A stretch of DNA of 19,371 bases from Lachnospiraceae bacterium. GTDB lineage: Bacteria; Bacillota; Clostridia; Lachnospirales; Lachnospiraceae. Position 1 is the first letter of the stretch. Each line of letters begins with the position of its first letter. Positions 1 through 7,300 of this stretch are shown here, piece by piece. The notes beneath the pieces were generated by a model, which was not told the DNA's origin, ran no database searches, and worked only from the letters and a program-made list of their open reading frames with translations. A program made the translations under genes and the position numbers. The DNA is taken from assembly GCA_900770535.1 (NCBI GenBank), contig CAAHDV010000219.1, positions 1-19,371 on the forward strand, given 5' to 3'.

Positions 1-20
1 ACACGACGCTCTTCCGATCT
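1..20 (+). other. Illumina adapter remnant (not biological)
   Basis: These 20 bases, ending in CTCTTCCGATCT, match the 3' end of the Illumina TruSeq universal adapter as I know it. They sit at the very start of the window, and the coding frame of the FUSC gene runs up to them. This is untrimmed adapter at a contig end and should be masked; genomic sequence starts at 21. Confidence 0.96.
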
Positions 21-805
21 AAGACTGTACAGCCCAGAATATTGTACAAACCTCGGGTTTTCGCTCTCGGCTCCATGTCTCCGGAAAATGGCAGGCACAC
101 GGACATGCAGGCAATTCCGGCCCACATGGCTCTTGGGAGTCCAAGAAGATTCATGATGAGAAGGGCCGTAGAGACTGTTAATGTCATGCGGATGTACCAC
201 CAGTTTCTTGCAGAACGAAAATGGAATTCCCGGAACAGATCCAGAAAGCTCCTGCGGTATGGGCGCAGTCTCTGATTTTTGTAAAATACGGCCATGCAGA
301 TGACCATTCCCAAAAGCAATCCCAATACACGTTTTTCGTAATCGGCGCCGCTGACGTCGTAGCCCTTCAGCAGCAGATAGCTCAGAACAAATGTGGAGTG
401 ATTCGACATGATCACATTGTGGCAGCCCAGTACCATCAGAATCATGATGAAGGCACAGTTTGCAAAAAACGCGTATCCCGGCGCCAGCATATTGGAAACG
501 CGCGGGCCTGCAATCAACACGCCAAAGATGAAGCCGATGCAGATGAGGCCGTGGGAGGTGCGAATTCCAAAGTCTGCCTGGCGCAGAACCAGAAGTGCCA
601 GAAGCACCACCACACCTGCTATACTGTTGGCAGAGCCAAACAGCAGACTGAACGCGGTGACCACCGCAAAACAGAACGCGACCACAAAGTAGACCTTTAT
701 ATTATAAATGAAGATATGCCGTTTCTTTTCTTCTTTATCAGTTGTCCGCCGGATCAGGTTTTTGGAGCCTGCGGAGCTTAACTGTAATTCCTGGTAAAAT
801 GTCAT
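21..805 (-). CDS. FUSC-family (aromatic acid exporter-like) membrane protein, 3' end missing
   Basis: The reading frame opens at an ATG (805-803) with AGGG five bases upstream and stays open for 261 codons to the contig end, so the C-terminus is absent. After a charged N-terminal stretch of about 30 residues come closely spaced hydrophobic segments (VYFVVAFCFAVVTAFSLLFG, IAGVVVLLALLVL, GLICIGFIFGVLIAG, a segment ending GCHNVIMSNHSTFVLSYLLL), a cytoplasmic-looking basic stretch (NQRLRPYRRSFLDLFREF), then another membrane pair. This two-block layout and the NHSTFVLSYLLL region resemble FUSC / fusaric acid resistance-like inner-membrane proteins, thought to export aromatic or weak acids. The substrate here is unknown. 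It is divergent from a TetR regulator, the usual context of a regulated exporter. Confidence is high for a membrane protein and moderate for FUSC. Confidence 0.75.
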
Positions 806-840
806 AACATCCCTGCCTTTTCTTTGATTATCAGTGAATA

Positions 841-869
841 ACTATATCGTGTACAGAAAAGAATGTCAA
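841..869 (-). promoter_or_regulatory. sigma-A promoter for the FUSC gene
   Basis: On the minus strand TTGACA (869-864) is followed after exactly 17 bases by TATAGT (846-841), a near-consensus vegetative promoter. The predicted start lies about 30 bases upstream of the FUSC ATG. Confidence 0.8.
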
Positions 870-912
870 ACATTTTTGCCATATAGCCGCTTCCGTCGGC
901 CCGGCAGAACAG

Positions 913-941
913 TTGACATCGTCTTTTTCCTTCTTTATAAT
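913..941 (+). promoter_or_regulatory. Perfect-consensus sigma-A promoter for the TetR gene
   Basis: TTGACA (913-918), a 17-base spacer and TATAAT (936-941) match the consensus at all 12 positions. The start site should fall near 948, just ahead of AGGAGG at 960-965. The two divergent -35 boxes are 43 bases apart (870-912), a natural place for a shared TetR operator, although I see no clean dyad there. Confidence 0.85.
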
Positions 942-970
942 CGACTCATACGAAGAAACAGGAGGCTGTT

Positions 971-1555
971 ATGGCAAAGAAAAACGCACGCAATACCCGC
1001 GGAAAAATTGTAAGTGCCGCATGGAAGCTGTTCTATGAACAGGGTTATGAGGATACCACCGTGGAAGAAATCATTGATCTGTCCGGAACTTCCAAAGGCT
1101 CTTTTTACCACTATTTTGACGGCAAGGACGCGCTTCTTTCCACCTTAAGCTCCCTGTTTGATGAAAAATATGAAGAGCTGATGCCGCAGCTGACACCGGA
1201 AATGAGTGCCATGGACCAGCTTCTCTTTTTAAACCAGGAACTGTTCCGCATGATTGAAAACAGCATTTCCCTGGATCTTCTGGCAAGGCTTTACTCCACG
1301 CAGCTTACCACCAGCGGAGAAAAACATTTGCTGGATCATAACCGGATCTACTATAAGCTTCTTCGAAAGATTATCGCAAAAGGGCAGACTGACGGTGAAC
1401 TCAGCATCCGTTCCAATGTCAATGAGATGGTGAAGCTTTATGCTTTGTGTGAACGTGCCCTGCTCTATGACTGGTGCCTCTGTTCCGGAGAATACTCTCT
1501 GGTAGAATATGCCTGGAAGGTGATGCCCGGATTCTTAAGCAGCTTTCAGCCCTGA
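971..1555 (+). CDS. TetR/AcrR-family transcriptional regulator
   Basis: The protein has 194 residues, normal for TetR. The N-terminal domain carries the family helix-turn-helix at about residues 29-48 (TTVEEIIDLSGTSKGSFYHY), preceded by the helix KIVSAAWKLFYEQGYEDT. Residues 60-194 form the variable helical ligand/dimer domain; its ligand cannot be read from the sequence. The start is fixed by AGGAGG (960-965) five bases before the ATG. It is divergent from the FUSC exporter with facing promoters, so the likely job is repression of exporter and self, relieved by an exported compound. It has its own terminator, so it is monocistronic. The family call is firm; the target is inferred from position only. 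Confidence 0.93.
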   Translation: MAKKNARNTRGKIVSAAWKLFYEQGYEDTTVEEIIDLSGTSKGSFYHYFDGKDALLSTLSSLFDEKYEELMPQLTPEMSAMDQLLFLNQELFRMIENSISLDLLARLYSTQLTTSGEKHLLDHNRIYYKLLRKIIAKGQTDGELSIRSNVNEMVKLYALCERALLYDWCLCSGEYSLVEYAWKVMPGFLSSFQP

Positions 1556-1574
1556 CCGGCTGGAAGCTGTTTTT
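1540..1574 (+). terminator. Intrinsic terminator of the TetR gene, overlapping its stop codon
   Basis: CAGCTTTCAGCC (1540-1551) pairs with GGCTGGAAGCTG (1558-1569) over 12 positions with one T-G wobble, a 6-base loop and a run of five T. The TGA stop (1553-1555) lies in the loop, so the last codons form the 5' arm. Confidence 0.9.
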
Positions 1575-1779
1575 CATACCAGAAAACCAGAGTCAGATAT
1601 GCCGACAGATACATCTTTGAGGAGCGTTTTTGACGCACAGAACCTTCGTCTCTAAAAAATATATTTTTTGTATCTATTTTATTTTCTTTTATCGTCTAAT
1701 TGTTTTTCCTTATAAAATATAGCTTTTAACTGTTATTTCAATTAAATCGTACAGTATTCGTTCTATACTTTATTCTGTA

Positions 1780-1808
1780 TTGTAGTCTATTTTGATCCAT
1801 GCTATAAT
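1780..1808 (+). promoter_or_regulatory. Probable extended -10 promoter for putP
   Basis: TATAAT (1803-1808) is preceded by TGC, giving the extended -10 form TGnTATAAT. A partial -35, TTGTAG (1780-1785), sits at 17-base spacing. The transcript would start near 1815, leaving a leader of about 50 bases. Confidence 0.7.
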
Positions 1809-1823
1809 CGACCACATCATACA

Positions 1824-1842
1824 GCTGGTGCTGAAAACCAGC
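1824..1842 (+). promoter_or_regulatory. Small hairpin in the putP leader
   Basis: GCTGGT (1824-1829) and ACCAGC (1837-1842) form a 6-bp stem with a 7-base loop, within about 10 bases of the predicted transcript start. No T-run follows. It could be a protein-binding dyad or a 5'-stabilising stem. Confidence 0.4.
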
Positions 1843-1865
1843 ATGGGAATGAGGAGGAAAAATCT

Positions 1866-3401
1866 ATGCTATCAGGACAGATTGGAATCCTGACAGCCAT
1901 TGTCATCTATCTGGCAGCAATGGTTTACGTGGGATTCTATTTCAGCAAACAGGGCAGCGGCAATTCCGCTGACGATTTCTACTTAGGCGGCCGGAAACTT
2001 GGACCGCTTGTAACCGCCATGAGCGCGGAGGCATCCGATATGAGCAGCTGGCTCTTAATGGGACTGCCGGGCGTGGCTTACCTCTCCGGTATCGCTGACG
2101 CAGGCTGGACCGCCATCGGTCTTGGCGTCGGTACCTACTTAAACTGGCTGATTGTAGCCCAGCGGCTGCGCCGTTACTCCGTAGTCTGCAATGCTATCAC
2201 CATTCCGGATTTCTTTTCCAGAAGATTTCACGATGAAAAGAACATCCTGATGTGTATCGCGGCTATCGTGATTCTGATTTTCTTTATCCCATACACCGCT
2301 TCCGGTTTTAAAGCTATCGGAACTCTGTTCTCCAGCCTGTTCGGCGTTGATTATCATATGGCTATGATCGTGGGTGCCATTGTTATTATAGGTTACACCG
2401 TTATGGGCGGATTTCTGGCGGTCTCCACCACCGACCTGATCCAGAGTATCGTCATGACAATTTCCCTGATCGTGATCGTATTCTACGGCATCCATATGGC
2501 TGGCGGCTGGGACGAGGTAGTAAACAACGCAACCTCTCTGGCAGGATACCTCTCCATGACGCACATTCATGACCGTGCGACCGGTGATGCAGCACCTTAC
2601 AGTCTCTTAACCATTGTATCCACCACCGCGTGGGGCCTTGGATATTTTGGCATGCCGCATATCCTGCTCCGTTTCATGGCAATCGAGGATGAGAAAAAGC
2701 TGACCCTTTCCCGCCGCATTGCTACCGTATGGGTGCTGATTTCCATGTGCGTGGCTATCTTAATCGGCATCATTGGTTACGCTGCTTCCGTGGCTGGCGC
2801 AATTCCGCTCTTTACCCAGAGTTCTGAATCTGAAACCGTCATCATTCAGTTTGCTCATTTGTTAGGACAGCACAATTTCCTGCTTTCCCTGATTGCAGGC
2901 GTGGTTCTGGCCGGTATCCTGGCATGCACCATGTCCACCGCAGACTCCCAGCTGTTAACCGCAGCTTCCGGTGTTTCCCAGAACCTGCTGCAGGACTTCT
3001 TAAAGATTAAAATGAGCACCGCTGCCTCCATGATGGCAGCCCGCCTGACCGTAGTCGGCATTGCCATCGTTGCTATCTTCCTGGCATGGAACCCGGACAG
3101 CTCCGTATTCTATATCGTATCCTTCGCATGGGCTGGTTTCGGTGCAGCATTTGGCCCGCTGGTACTTTTCTCCCTGTTCTGGAAGCGCACCAATCTTCAG
3201 GGCGCCATTGCCGGAATGGTGGCCGGCGGCGTGATGGTATTTGTATGGAAGTATCTGGTACGCCCAATGGGCGGCACCTGGAATATCTACGAACTGCTTC
3301 CGGCATTCGTAGTATCCGCACTGGCTATCGTAATCGTATCCCTGGCAACCAAGGCTCCGTCAGAGGAGATCTGCAGAGAATTTGATTCTGTGGGGAAATA
3401 A
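1866..3401 (+). CDS. putP: Sodium/proline symporter (PutP-like, SSS family)
   Basis: The protein has 511 residues (E. coli PutP has 502), with about 13 hydrophobic segments and the hallmarks of the sodium:solute symporter family. It brings proline into the cell with Na+. Signatures include FYLGGRKLGPLVTAMSAEASDMSSWLLMG at residues 38-66, where D58 and S60 correspond to the Na+-linked D55 and S57 of E. coli PutP. ILACTMSTADSQLL at 351-364 carries the Ser-Thr pair (357-358) matching S340/T341. WGLGYFGMPHILLRF at 256-270 and SFAWAGFGAAFGPLVLFS are also typical. GAGGAGG (1851-1857) lies eight bases before the ATG. No proline catabolic gene is adjacent, so the role could be nutrition (including Stickland-type use) or osmoprotection. 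A related SSS substrate cannot be excluded. Confidence 0.9.
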   Translation: MLSGQIGILTAIVIYLAAMVYVGFYFSKQGSGNSADDFYLGGRKLGPLVTAMSAEASDMSSWLLMGLPGVAYLSGIADAGWTAIGLGVGTYLNWLIVAQRLRRYSVVCNAITIPDFFSRRFHDEKNILMCIAAIVILIFFIPYTASGFKAIGTLFSSLFGVDYHMAMIVGAIVIIGYTVMGGFLAVSTTDLIQSIVMTISLIVIVFYGIHMAGGWDEVVNNATSLAGYLSMTHIHDRATGDAAPYSLLTIVSTTAWGLGYFGMPHILLRFMAIEDEKKLTLSRRIATVWVLISMCVAILIGIIGYAASVAGAIPLFTQSSESETVIIQFAHLLGQHNFLLSLIAGVVLAGILACTMSTADSQLLTAASGVSQNLLQDFLKIKMSTAASMMAARLTVVGIAIVAIFLAWNPDSSVFYIVSFAWAGFGAAFGPLVLFSLFWKRTNLQGAIAGMVAGGVMVFVWKYLVRPMGGTWNIYELLPAFVVSALAIVIVSLATKAPSEEICREFDSVGK

Positions 3402-3425
3402 AAAATTTGAATTACAAAACCCAAT

Positions 3426-3661
3426 AAAGGTCCGAAGTTCCGGGGCGGAGCCAATATAGTAGGAAGTGAATGAGCCCGTCTTCCGGTATTTTCCGCATAT
3501 CTGGTTGTTTGCATCTTGAGCACACACGTCCGAATGTGGCGGATGTTAATCCGACACAGGCGAACGCGTGTTAACGAGAGCAAGCAAGCAACGATATGTG
3601 AAAAATACCGGGAGGCGGGCTCTTTCACTTCCGGACCTTTAGTAGATCCGTCCCTATATTG
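3426..3661 (+). ncRNA. Long imperfect palindrome, possible structured RNA or dispersed repeat
   Basis: The gap between convergent putP and the carrier gene folds into one long rod. Left arm 3462-3501 and right arm 3593-3632 align over 40 positions: 35 Watson-Crick pairs, three wobbles and two mismatches. The helix continues inward as 3504-3512 with 3584-3592 (nine pairs, one wobble), then 3524-3528 with 3567-3571, and ends in an apical stem 3535-3544 with 3549-3558 (loop GTTA). Outside the rod, AAAGGTCCG (3426-3434) pairs with CGGACCTTT (3632-3640) around a 27-base bulge. All four wobbles of the long helix are G-T in the + sense, so the RNA folds better from putP readthrough. No strong T-run follows on either strand. 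The class is unknown to me; a dispersed palindromic element is the main alternative. Confidence 0.6.
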
Positions 3662-3666
3662 CTATT

Positions 3667-4983
3667 TTAAAATAATCCTCCCAGACTAAACACTCCAATT
3701 GCTGCCATAAGTACATTGACAACTACATTGCCTACAGAGAGCAAGAACAGTGTATAGAACATTTTGTTCATTTCTTCTGTCGTTGTCTCTCTTGCTGCGG
3801 AATAGGAGGACATAATGATCGCGCCTCCAGTGGAAAGCGGGCTGATGGCTGCCGCAAAGGATGTTGCGGTGATGGCTGCGATCAATTCTACATAATTGAC
3901 ACCAGCAAAGCGCTGGCAGATTTCTGCGGAAATCGGGTACAGGGTTGGCATGACAACTGCGGTTGTGGAACTCACCCAAGACAGGATTCCGGAAGTTGCT
4001 GCCATAATCGGGGTTGCGGTATGCTCTGTCATGAAAGAAGCCAGCGTATCAGAAATCAGGTCAATGCCGCCCAGCAGGCTGATCATGTTGACCAGAACAC
4101 CGACGCCGCAGATCATGAGCAGGGTTCCCCATGGGATGCTCTTAATTGCTTTCCTCTCATCCGCGCAGCCAAGCAGGATCAGCACCGCTGCCATCACGAA
4201 AGCAAAAAGTCCGGTATCCAGCTTAAAACCGATGCAGCAGATAACCATGATCACAATTGCTGCCATAGTGATGCGCTGTTTTCCATTGAACTTCGCAATT
4301 TCAGAAAGCTTCATCGGATTATCTGCTTTTACTTTGTATCCTTTATACAGAACATATACAATCAGCGTAAACACAAATCCAGATAACAACGTGCTAATAA
4401 ACAGATGCAGGGAAAATCCGGTATAGCCCAGCGGTTCTGAAAGTTCTTTTGCAAGGATTCCCGTCAGGGAAAGAGGGGACGCACAGCCAGCGTTGGCTCC
4501 GAGCTTTGCGTACAGTGCCGTCGCCATAGGATTGATGTCAAGTTCCAGCGCCAGATACACGGCAAAGGTCGTCATTAAAATGCCTGCTGCAATGTGTCCT
4601 GGACCAATCGCAGAAATAAACGCAGACAGAAAAAACATCAAAACTGGAATCAGATACGTCCGTTTTCCCACCAGTGCCACAATCTTCTTTGAGAAAAGAT
4701 CCAGCGTTCCATTCTGGGATGCCATTCCAAATAAAAAGGTGACTCCTACCAGCGTAACAAACATGGAACTGGAAAATCCTTTTGCCACATCACTCGCTTT
4801 TAACAGGCGTATGCTGTCCCCGGATTTAATCTGCAGTTCCACCGCCATTCCCAAAAGCGCAAGCAAAAACGCCGCGCCAATGGAAAAGAATCCGATATTA
4901 ATCTTTTTTACAAATCCAATCGCAATCACCACAACCAGTACCATCAATGAAATCTGCGGTAATATTGTTCTTACCATCTCCAT
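3667..4983 (-). CDS. MatC-like / SLC13-type di- or tricarboxylate carrier
   Basis: The protein has 438 residues and about 11-12 hydrophobic segments. The N-terminal 130 residues resemble the MatC N-terminal domain of ion-transporter-superfamily carboxylate carriers. Each half carries a matching re-entrant-type loop, SPLSLTG at 169-175 and SPLSTGG at 381-387, as expected from the internal symmetry of the superfamily; the second half also has SSTTAVVMPTLYP. It probably imports an organic di- or tricarboxylate. It starts 13 bases after the prpF stop, with AAGGGGG (4998-4992) eight bases before the ATG, so the two are co-transcribed and should share a substrate. An in-frame ATG two codons later is a possible alternative start. 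Substrate assignment is inference. Confidence 0.8.
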   Translation of the reverse strand: MEMVRTILPQISLMVLVVVIAIGFVKKINIGFFSIGAAFLLALLGMAVELQIKSGDSIRLLKASDVAKGFSSSMFVTLVGVTFLFGMASQNGTLDLFSKKIVALVGKRTYLIPVLMFFLSAFISAIGPGHIAAGILMTTFAVYLALELDINPMATALYAKLGANAGCASPLSLTGILAKELSEPLGYTGFSLHLFISTLLSGFVFTLIVYVLYKGYKVKADNPMKLSEIAKFNGKQRITMAAIVIMVICCIGFKLDTGLFAFVMAAVLILLGCADERKAIKSIPWGTLLMICGVGVLVNMISLLGGIDLISDTLASFMTEHTATPIMAATSGILSWVSSTTAVVMPTLYPISAEICQRFAGVNYVELIAAITATSFAAAISPLSTGGAIIMSSYSAARETTTEEMNKMFYTLFLLSVGNVVVNVLMAAIGVFSLGGLF

Positions 4984-4996
4984 GAAAACGTCCCCC

Positions 4997-6151
4997 TTAT
5001 CTTCTGATCTGTGCCGTTCCTTCCATTAAAAGGTTAGCAGTCCGAAATCCAAATGTATCTTCAATGACCGGTGTTTTTTCTTCCATCTGATAATCCACAC
5101 CGCACTCCAGAACACCGCTGGCATGCCCGATCCGGATAAACTGTGTGTCCGCATCCGGATTTAGCACCTGCTGCACAATACTACCTGGAATCACCGCTGC
5201 GGCCGCTGTACACATTGCTCCTGTCATGGCATAGCTCGGATGTGTTTTCTGCATGGACATCATCCGGGAAAGCAGATCAATTTCTTCTTTCTTTATAACT
5301 CTGCCATCTGCAGTTTCATAAGTATCCGGTTCCGCCACAAACGTCATCTTGGGAATTCCCGGTGTCTCCCATGCGGATTTTTTGTAATCATCTGTCAGCC
5401 CTAATTTTACTGCTGCCAGTCCTCTAACAGTTTCCAACAGTTCCAGCTTCTCAGAATCCGCATTTAACTCATTTGGTGTTTCTTTTCCGGTCAGTCCAAG
5501 GTCAGATGCCTTCACAAAGACCAGGGGATTCGCTGCATCCACAATGGAAATCTGCACTTCACCATATTGCGGAACCTCGACCGTATCCACAGCGTTTCCA
5601 GTAGGCAACAAACCTTTCCCCAATGTGCCAGCCGGATTTATGAATTTCAGGCGGATTGGTGACGCACTTCCCGGGACACCGGCAATCTGAAACTCACCGC
5701 GGTAATCCACCTTACCATTGCTGATTGTTACGTCTGCGGCAATGATCTTATCCGTATTGGTATTATAAATTCGTACCGTTGTAACTCCATCTTTCGCCTG
5801 TACCAGCCCCTTTTCAATTGCAAAAGGACCTACGCCAGAAGAAATGTTTCCGCAGTTTCCCTTATAGCTCACAAGCGGCTTGTCTACAGATACCTGGGCA
5901 AACGTGTAATCCACATCCGCGTCTTCTCTCTGAGAACGCTTCACGATGGCCACCTTGCTGGTCACCGATTGGGAACCGCCGAGCCCGTCAATTTGTTTTG
6001 TATCCGGGCTTCCCATCATCCGAAGTAAAATGGAATCCCATTCTTTATGATCGTTTGGAAGATCGGATTCCAGTATGTAAATTCCTTTGCTTGTGCCTCC
6101 CCGCATAATCGTAACGGGAAGCTTCAATACCTGTTCTGTCTGATTCTGCAT
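4997..6151 (-). CDS. PrpF-family isomerase (2-methylaconitate / methylitaconate isomerase-like)
   Basis: The protein has 384 residues, typical of the PrpF family (diaminopimelate-epimerase fold, two similar halves). Family marks are MRGGTSKG at 16-23, GLGGSQSVTSKVAIV at 56-70 and GNCGNISSGVGPFAIE at 98-113. Lys66 and Cys100 are 34 residues apart, the same separation as the catalytic Lys/Cys pair of methylitaconate isomerase (K62/C96) and PrpF (K73/C107) as I recall them. These enzymes move a double bond or interconvert cis and trans isomers of methylaconitate, methylitaconate or related acids without cofactor. GGAGG lies seven bases before the ATG. No prpB, prpC, prpD or acnD is nearby, so methylcitrate-cycle use is not shown. 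The adjacent carrier suggests isomerisation of an imported carboxylate. The exact substrate is unknown, so I give no gene symbol. Confidence 0.85.
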   Translation of the reverse strand: MQNQTEQVLKLPVTIMRGGTSKGIYILESDLPNDHKEWDSILLRMMGSPDTKQIDGLGGSQSVTSKVAIVKRSQREDADVDYTFAQVSVDKPLVSYKGNCGNISSGVGPFAIEKGLVQAKDGVTTVRIYNTNTDKIIAADVTISNGKVDYRGEFQIAGVPGSASPIRLKFINPAGTLGKGLLPTGNAVDTVEVPQYGEVQISIVDAANPLVFVKASDLGLTGKETPNELNADSEKLELLETVRGLAAVKLGLTDDYKKSAWETPGIPKMTFVAEPDTYETADGRVIKKEEIDLLSRMMSMQKTHPSYAMTGAMCTAAAAVIPGSIVQQVLNPDADTQFIRIGHASGVLECGVDYQMEEKTPVIEDTFGFRTANLLMEGTAQIRR

Positions 6152-6179
6152 TTTTGTTCCTCCATCACCTGAGTGTGAA

Positions 6180-6198
6180 GGCGGCTGGCCATGCCGCC
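6180..6198 (-). promoter_or_regulatory. GC-rich hairpin in the prpF leader
   Basis: GGCGGC (6180-6185) and GCCGCC (6193-6198) form a perfect 6-bp stem with a 7-base loop, about 30 bases before the prpF start. A weaker stem, AGAAAC (6213-6218) with GTTTCT (6228-6233), lies just upstream in the same leader. No T-run follows, so neither is a simple terminator. Confidence 0.4.
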
Positions 6199-6264
6199 GG
6201 TTTCATTTTCAAAGAAACATCTGTGACGTTTCTGATGATTTACCGGTACCGTTTTCATGGTTTT

Positions 6265-6293
6265 ATCATAGCATGAGCTTCAGGATAATTCAA
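6265..6293 (-). promoter_or_regulatory. Predicted prpF-carrier operon promoter
   Basis: On the minus strand TTGAAT (6293-6288), a 17-base spacer and TATGAT (6270-6265) make a reasonable activator-type sigma-A promoter with an imperfect -35. The start would be near 6258, giving a leader of about 105 bases. Confidence 0.6.
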
Positions 6294-6310
6294 ATTCATT
6301 GTTTTCATCT

Positions 6311-6335
6311 AAACTATTCCTGTAATCTATAGTTT
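6311..6335. promoter_or_regulatory. LysR-type T-N11-A operator dyad
   Basis: AAACTAT (6311-6317) and ATAGTTT (6329-6335) are a perfect 7-bp inverted repeat separated by 11 bases, giving the classical LysR box T-N11-A. Its centre (6323) is about 65 bases upstream of the predicted prpF start, the usual activator site. It also covers the -35 position of the lysR promoter, which would allow autorepression. Confidence 0.75.
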
Positions 6336-6339
6336 GTGA

Positions 6340-6345
6340 TATACT
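6340..6345 (+). promoter_or_regulatory. Predicted lysR -10 element (extended)
   Basis: TATACT at 6340-6345 is preceded by TGA, giving an extended -10. The -35 position (TTCCTG, 6317-6322) is poor and lies inside the LysR box. The leader would be about 25 bases. Confidence 0.5.
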
Positions 6346-6378
6346 GATGTCATCAGATTTTTCATCACGGGGGATTTT

Positions 6379-7290
6379 ATGGATTTTAAAGACTTGTCCT
6401 ATGTTCTGGCGATTGCCAAATATCAGAATATTACAAAGGCTGCAAACTCTCTGTACGTCACGCAGCCCACGCTTACCAAGTTTCTACAGAATCTGGAGGC
6501 AGAACTCGGTCAGAAACTTTTTCGGAAACTGGGCCACCGCTTTGTTCTGACCTACGCCGGAGAGCGCTATGTCGCCAAAGCTACAGAGATCCTAAACCTG
6601 AAAAAGGAAATGGATCAGGAACTAAATGATATTATCAAAAATAACTACGGCTCGCTGAAAATTGCATTTCCAACAATGCGGGGGACTTACATGCTTCCCT
6701 GTACCCTGCCGATTTTCAACTCTCTATATCCCCATGTGCATCTGGACATTCTGGAATCCCATTCCAGTCAGCTGGAGGGTATGCTCTTAAACGGTGATGC
6801 AGACCTTGCCTTTTTTAACATGCCGGTAAAGAGCCCTGATATTGATTATGAAATCATCTGTCATGAGGAACTGCTGCTGATTCTGCCCTCCCAACATCCA
6901 CTGGCCGGACTCGGCATCAAAAAGGAAGGCTGCAAATACCCCTGGATGGATTTAAGACATCTGAAAGACGAACCATTTCTCTTTCAGATTCCCGGACAGA
7001 GAACCCAGCAGGCCGTGGATTTGCTCTTCAAATCCTGCGGAATTACGCCCATTGTAAAGCTGCAGACCAGCAACATTGCCGCAAAAGTGCAACTGGTCGC
7101 CAAAGGATATGGCTGCGGCTTTGTGACAGAAACCCACCTAAAGCACATCCAGCCTCCGCCGGATATTGTCTGCTTCTCCGTTGGCACCGACACCTGCACA
7201 ACTGTGGATTTTGTGGCAGCCTACCGGCGAGGAAGCTATCTGCCTTATCATGCGCAGGAGTATATTAAGATTGTGAAGGATTTTACGTGA
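6379..7290 (+). CDS. LysR-family transcriptional regulator
   Basis: The protein has 303 residues, normal for LysR. An N-terminal winged helix-turn-helix covers residues 1-60, with the recognition region NITKAANSLYVTQPTLTKFLQNLE at about 17-40, followed by LGQKLFRK. A linker helix runs to about residue 85, and an effector-binding domain starts at GSLKIAFPTMRGTYMLPC (91 on) and includes DADLAFFN. GGGGGATTTT precedes the ATG. It is divergent from the prpF/carrier operon, with a T-N11-A dyad between them, so it should activate that operon in response to the imported acid or its isomer. It ends 10 bases from the convergent GNAT gene with no clear terminator. Confidence 0.93.
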   Translation: MDFKDLSYVLAIAKYQNITKAANSLYVTQPTLTKFLQNLEAELGQKLFRKLGHRFVLTYAGERYVAKATEILNLKKEMDQELNDIIKNNYGSLKIAFPTMRGTYMLPCTLPIFNSLYPHVHLDILESHSSQLEGMLLNGDADLAFFNMPVKSPDIDYEIICHEELLLILPSQHPLAGLGIKKEGCKYPWMDLRHLKDEPFLFQIPGQRTQQAVDLLFKSCGITPIVKLQTSNIAAKVQLVAKGYGCGFVTETHLKHIQPPPDIVCFSVGTDTCTTVDFVAAYRRGSYLPYHAQEYIKIVKDFT

Positions 7291-7300
7291 GGTCTTTTGG

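Larger units (their letters stand above)
1575..1865 (+). other. AT-rich intergenic region upstream of putP
   Basis: No gene is visible. The middle part (about 1650-1770) is very AT-rich and includes a perfect 16-base palindrome of six A, TATA and six T (1654-1669). The right end holds the putP promoter, a small hairpin and the ribosome-binding site. Confidence 0.7.

Noticed and set aside
221..781. Plus-strand 186-codon frame opposite the FUSC gene
   Set aside because: It is the antisense shadow of a membrane protein: His/Gln/Lys-rich with no family features.
1654..1669. 16-base A/T palindrome upstream of putP as a terminator or operator
   Set aside because: Pure A/T composition in an AT-rich stretch makes it likely by chance and too weak a stem; the TetR gene already has a better terminator.
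3287..3628. 113-codon minus-strand ORF across the long palindrome
   Set aside because: It overlaps the end of putP and the palindrome arms, has no convincing ribosome-binding site and resembles translated structured RNA.
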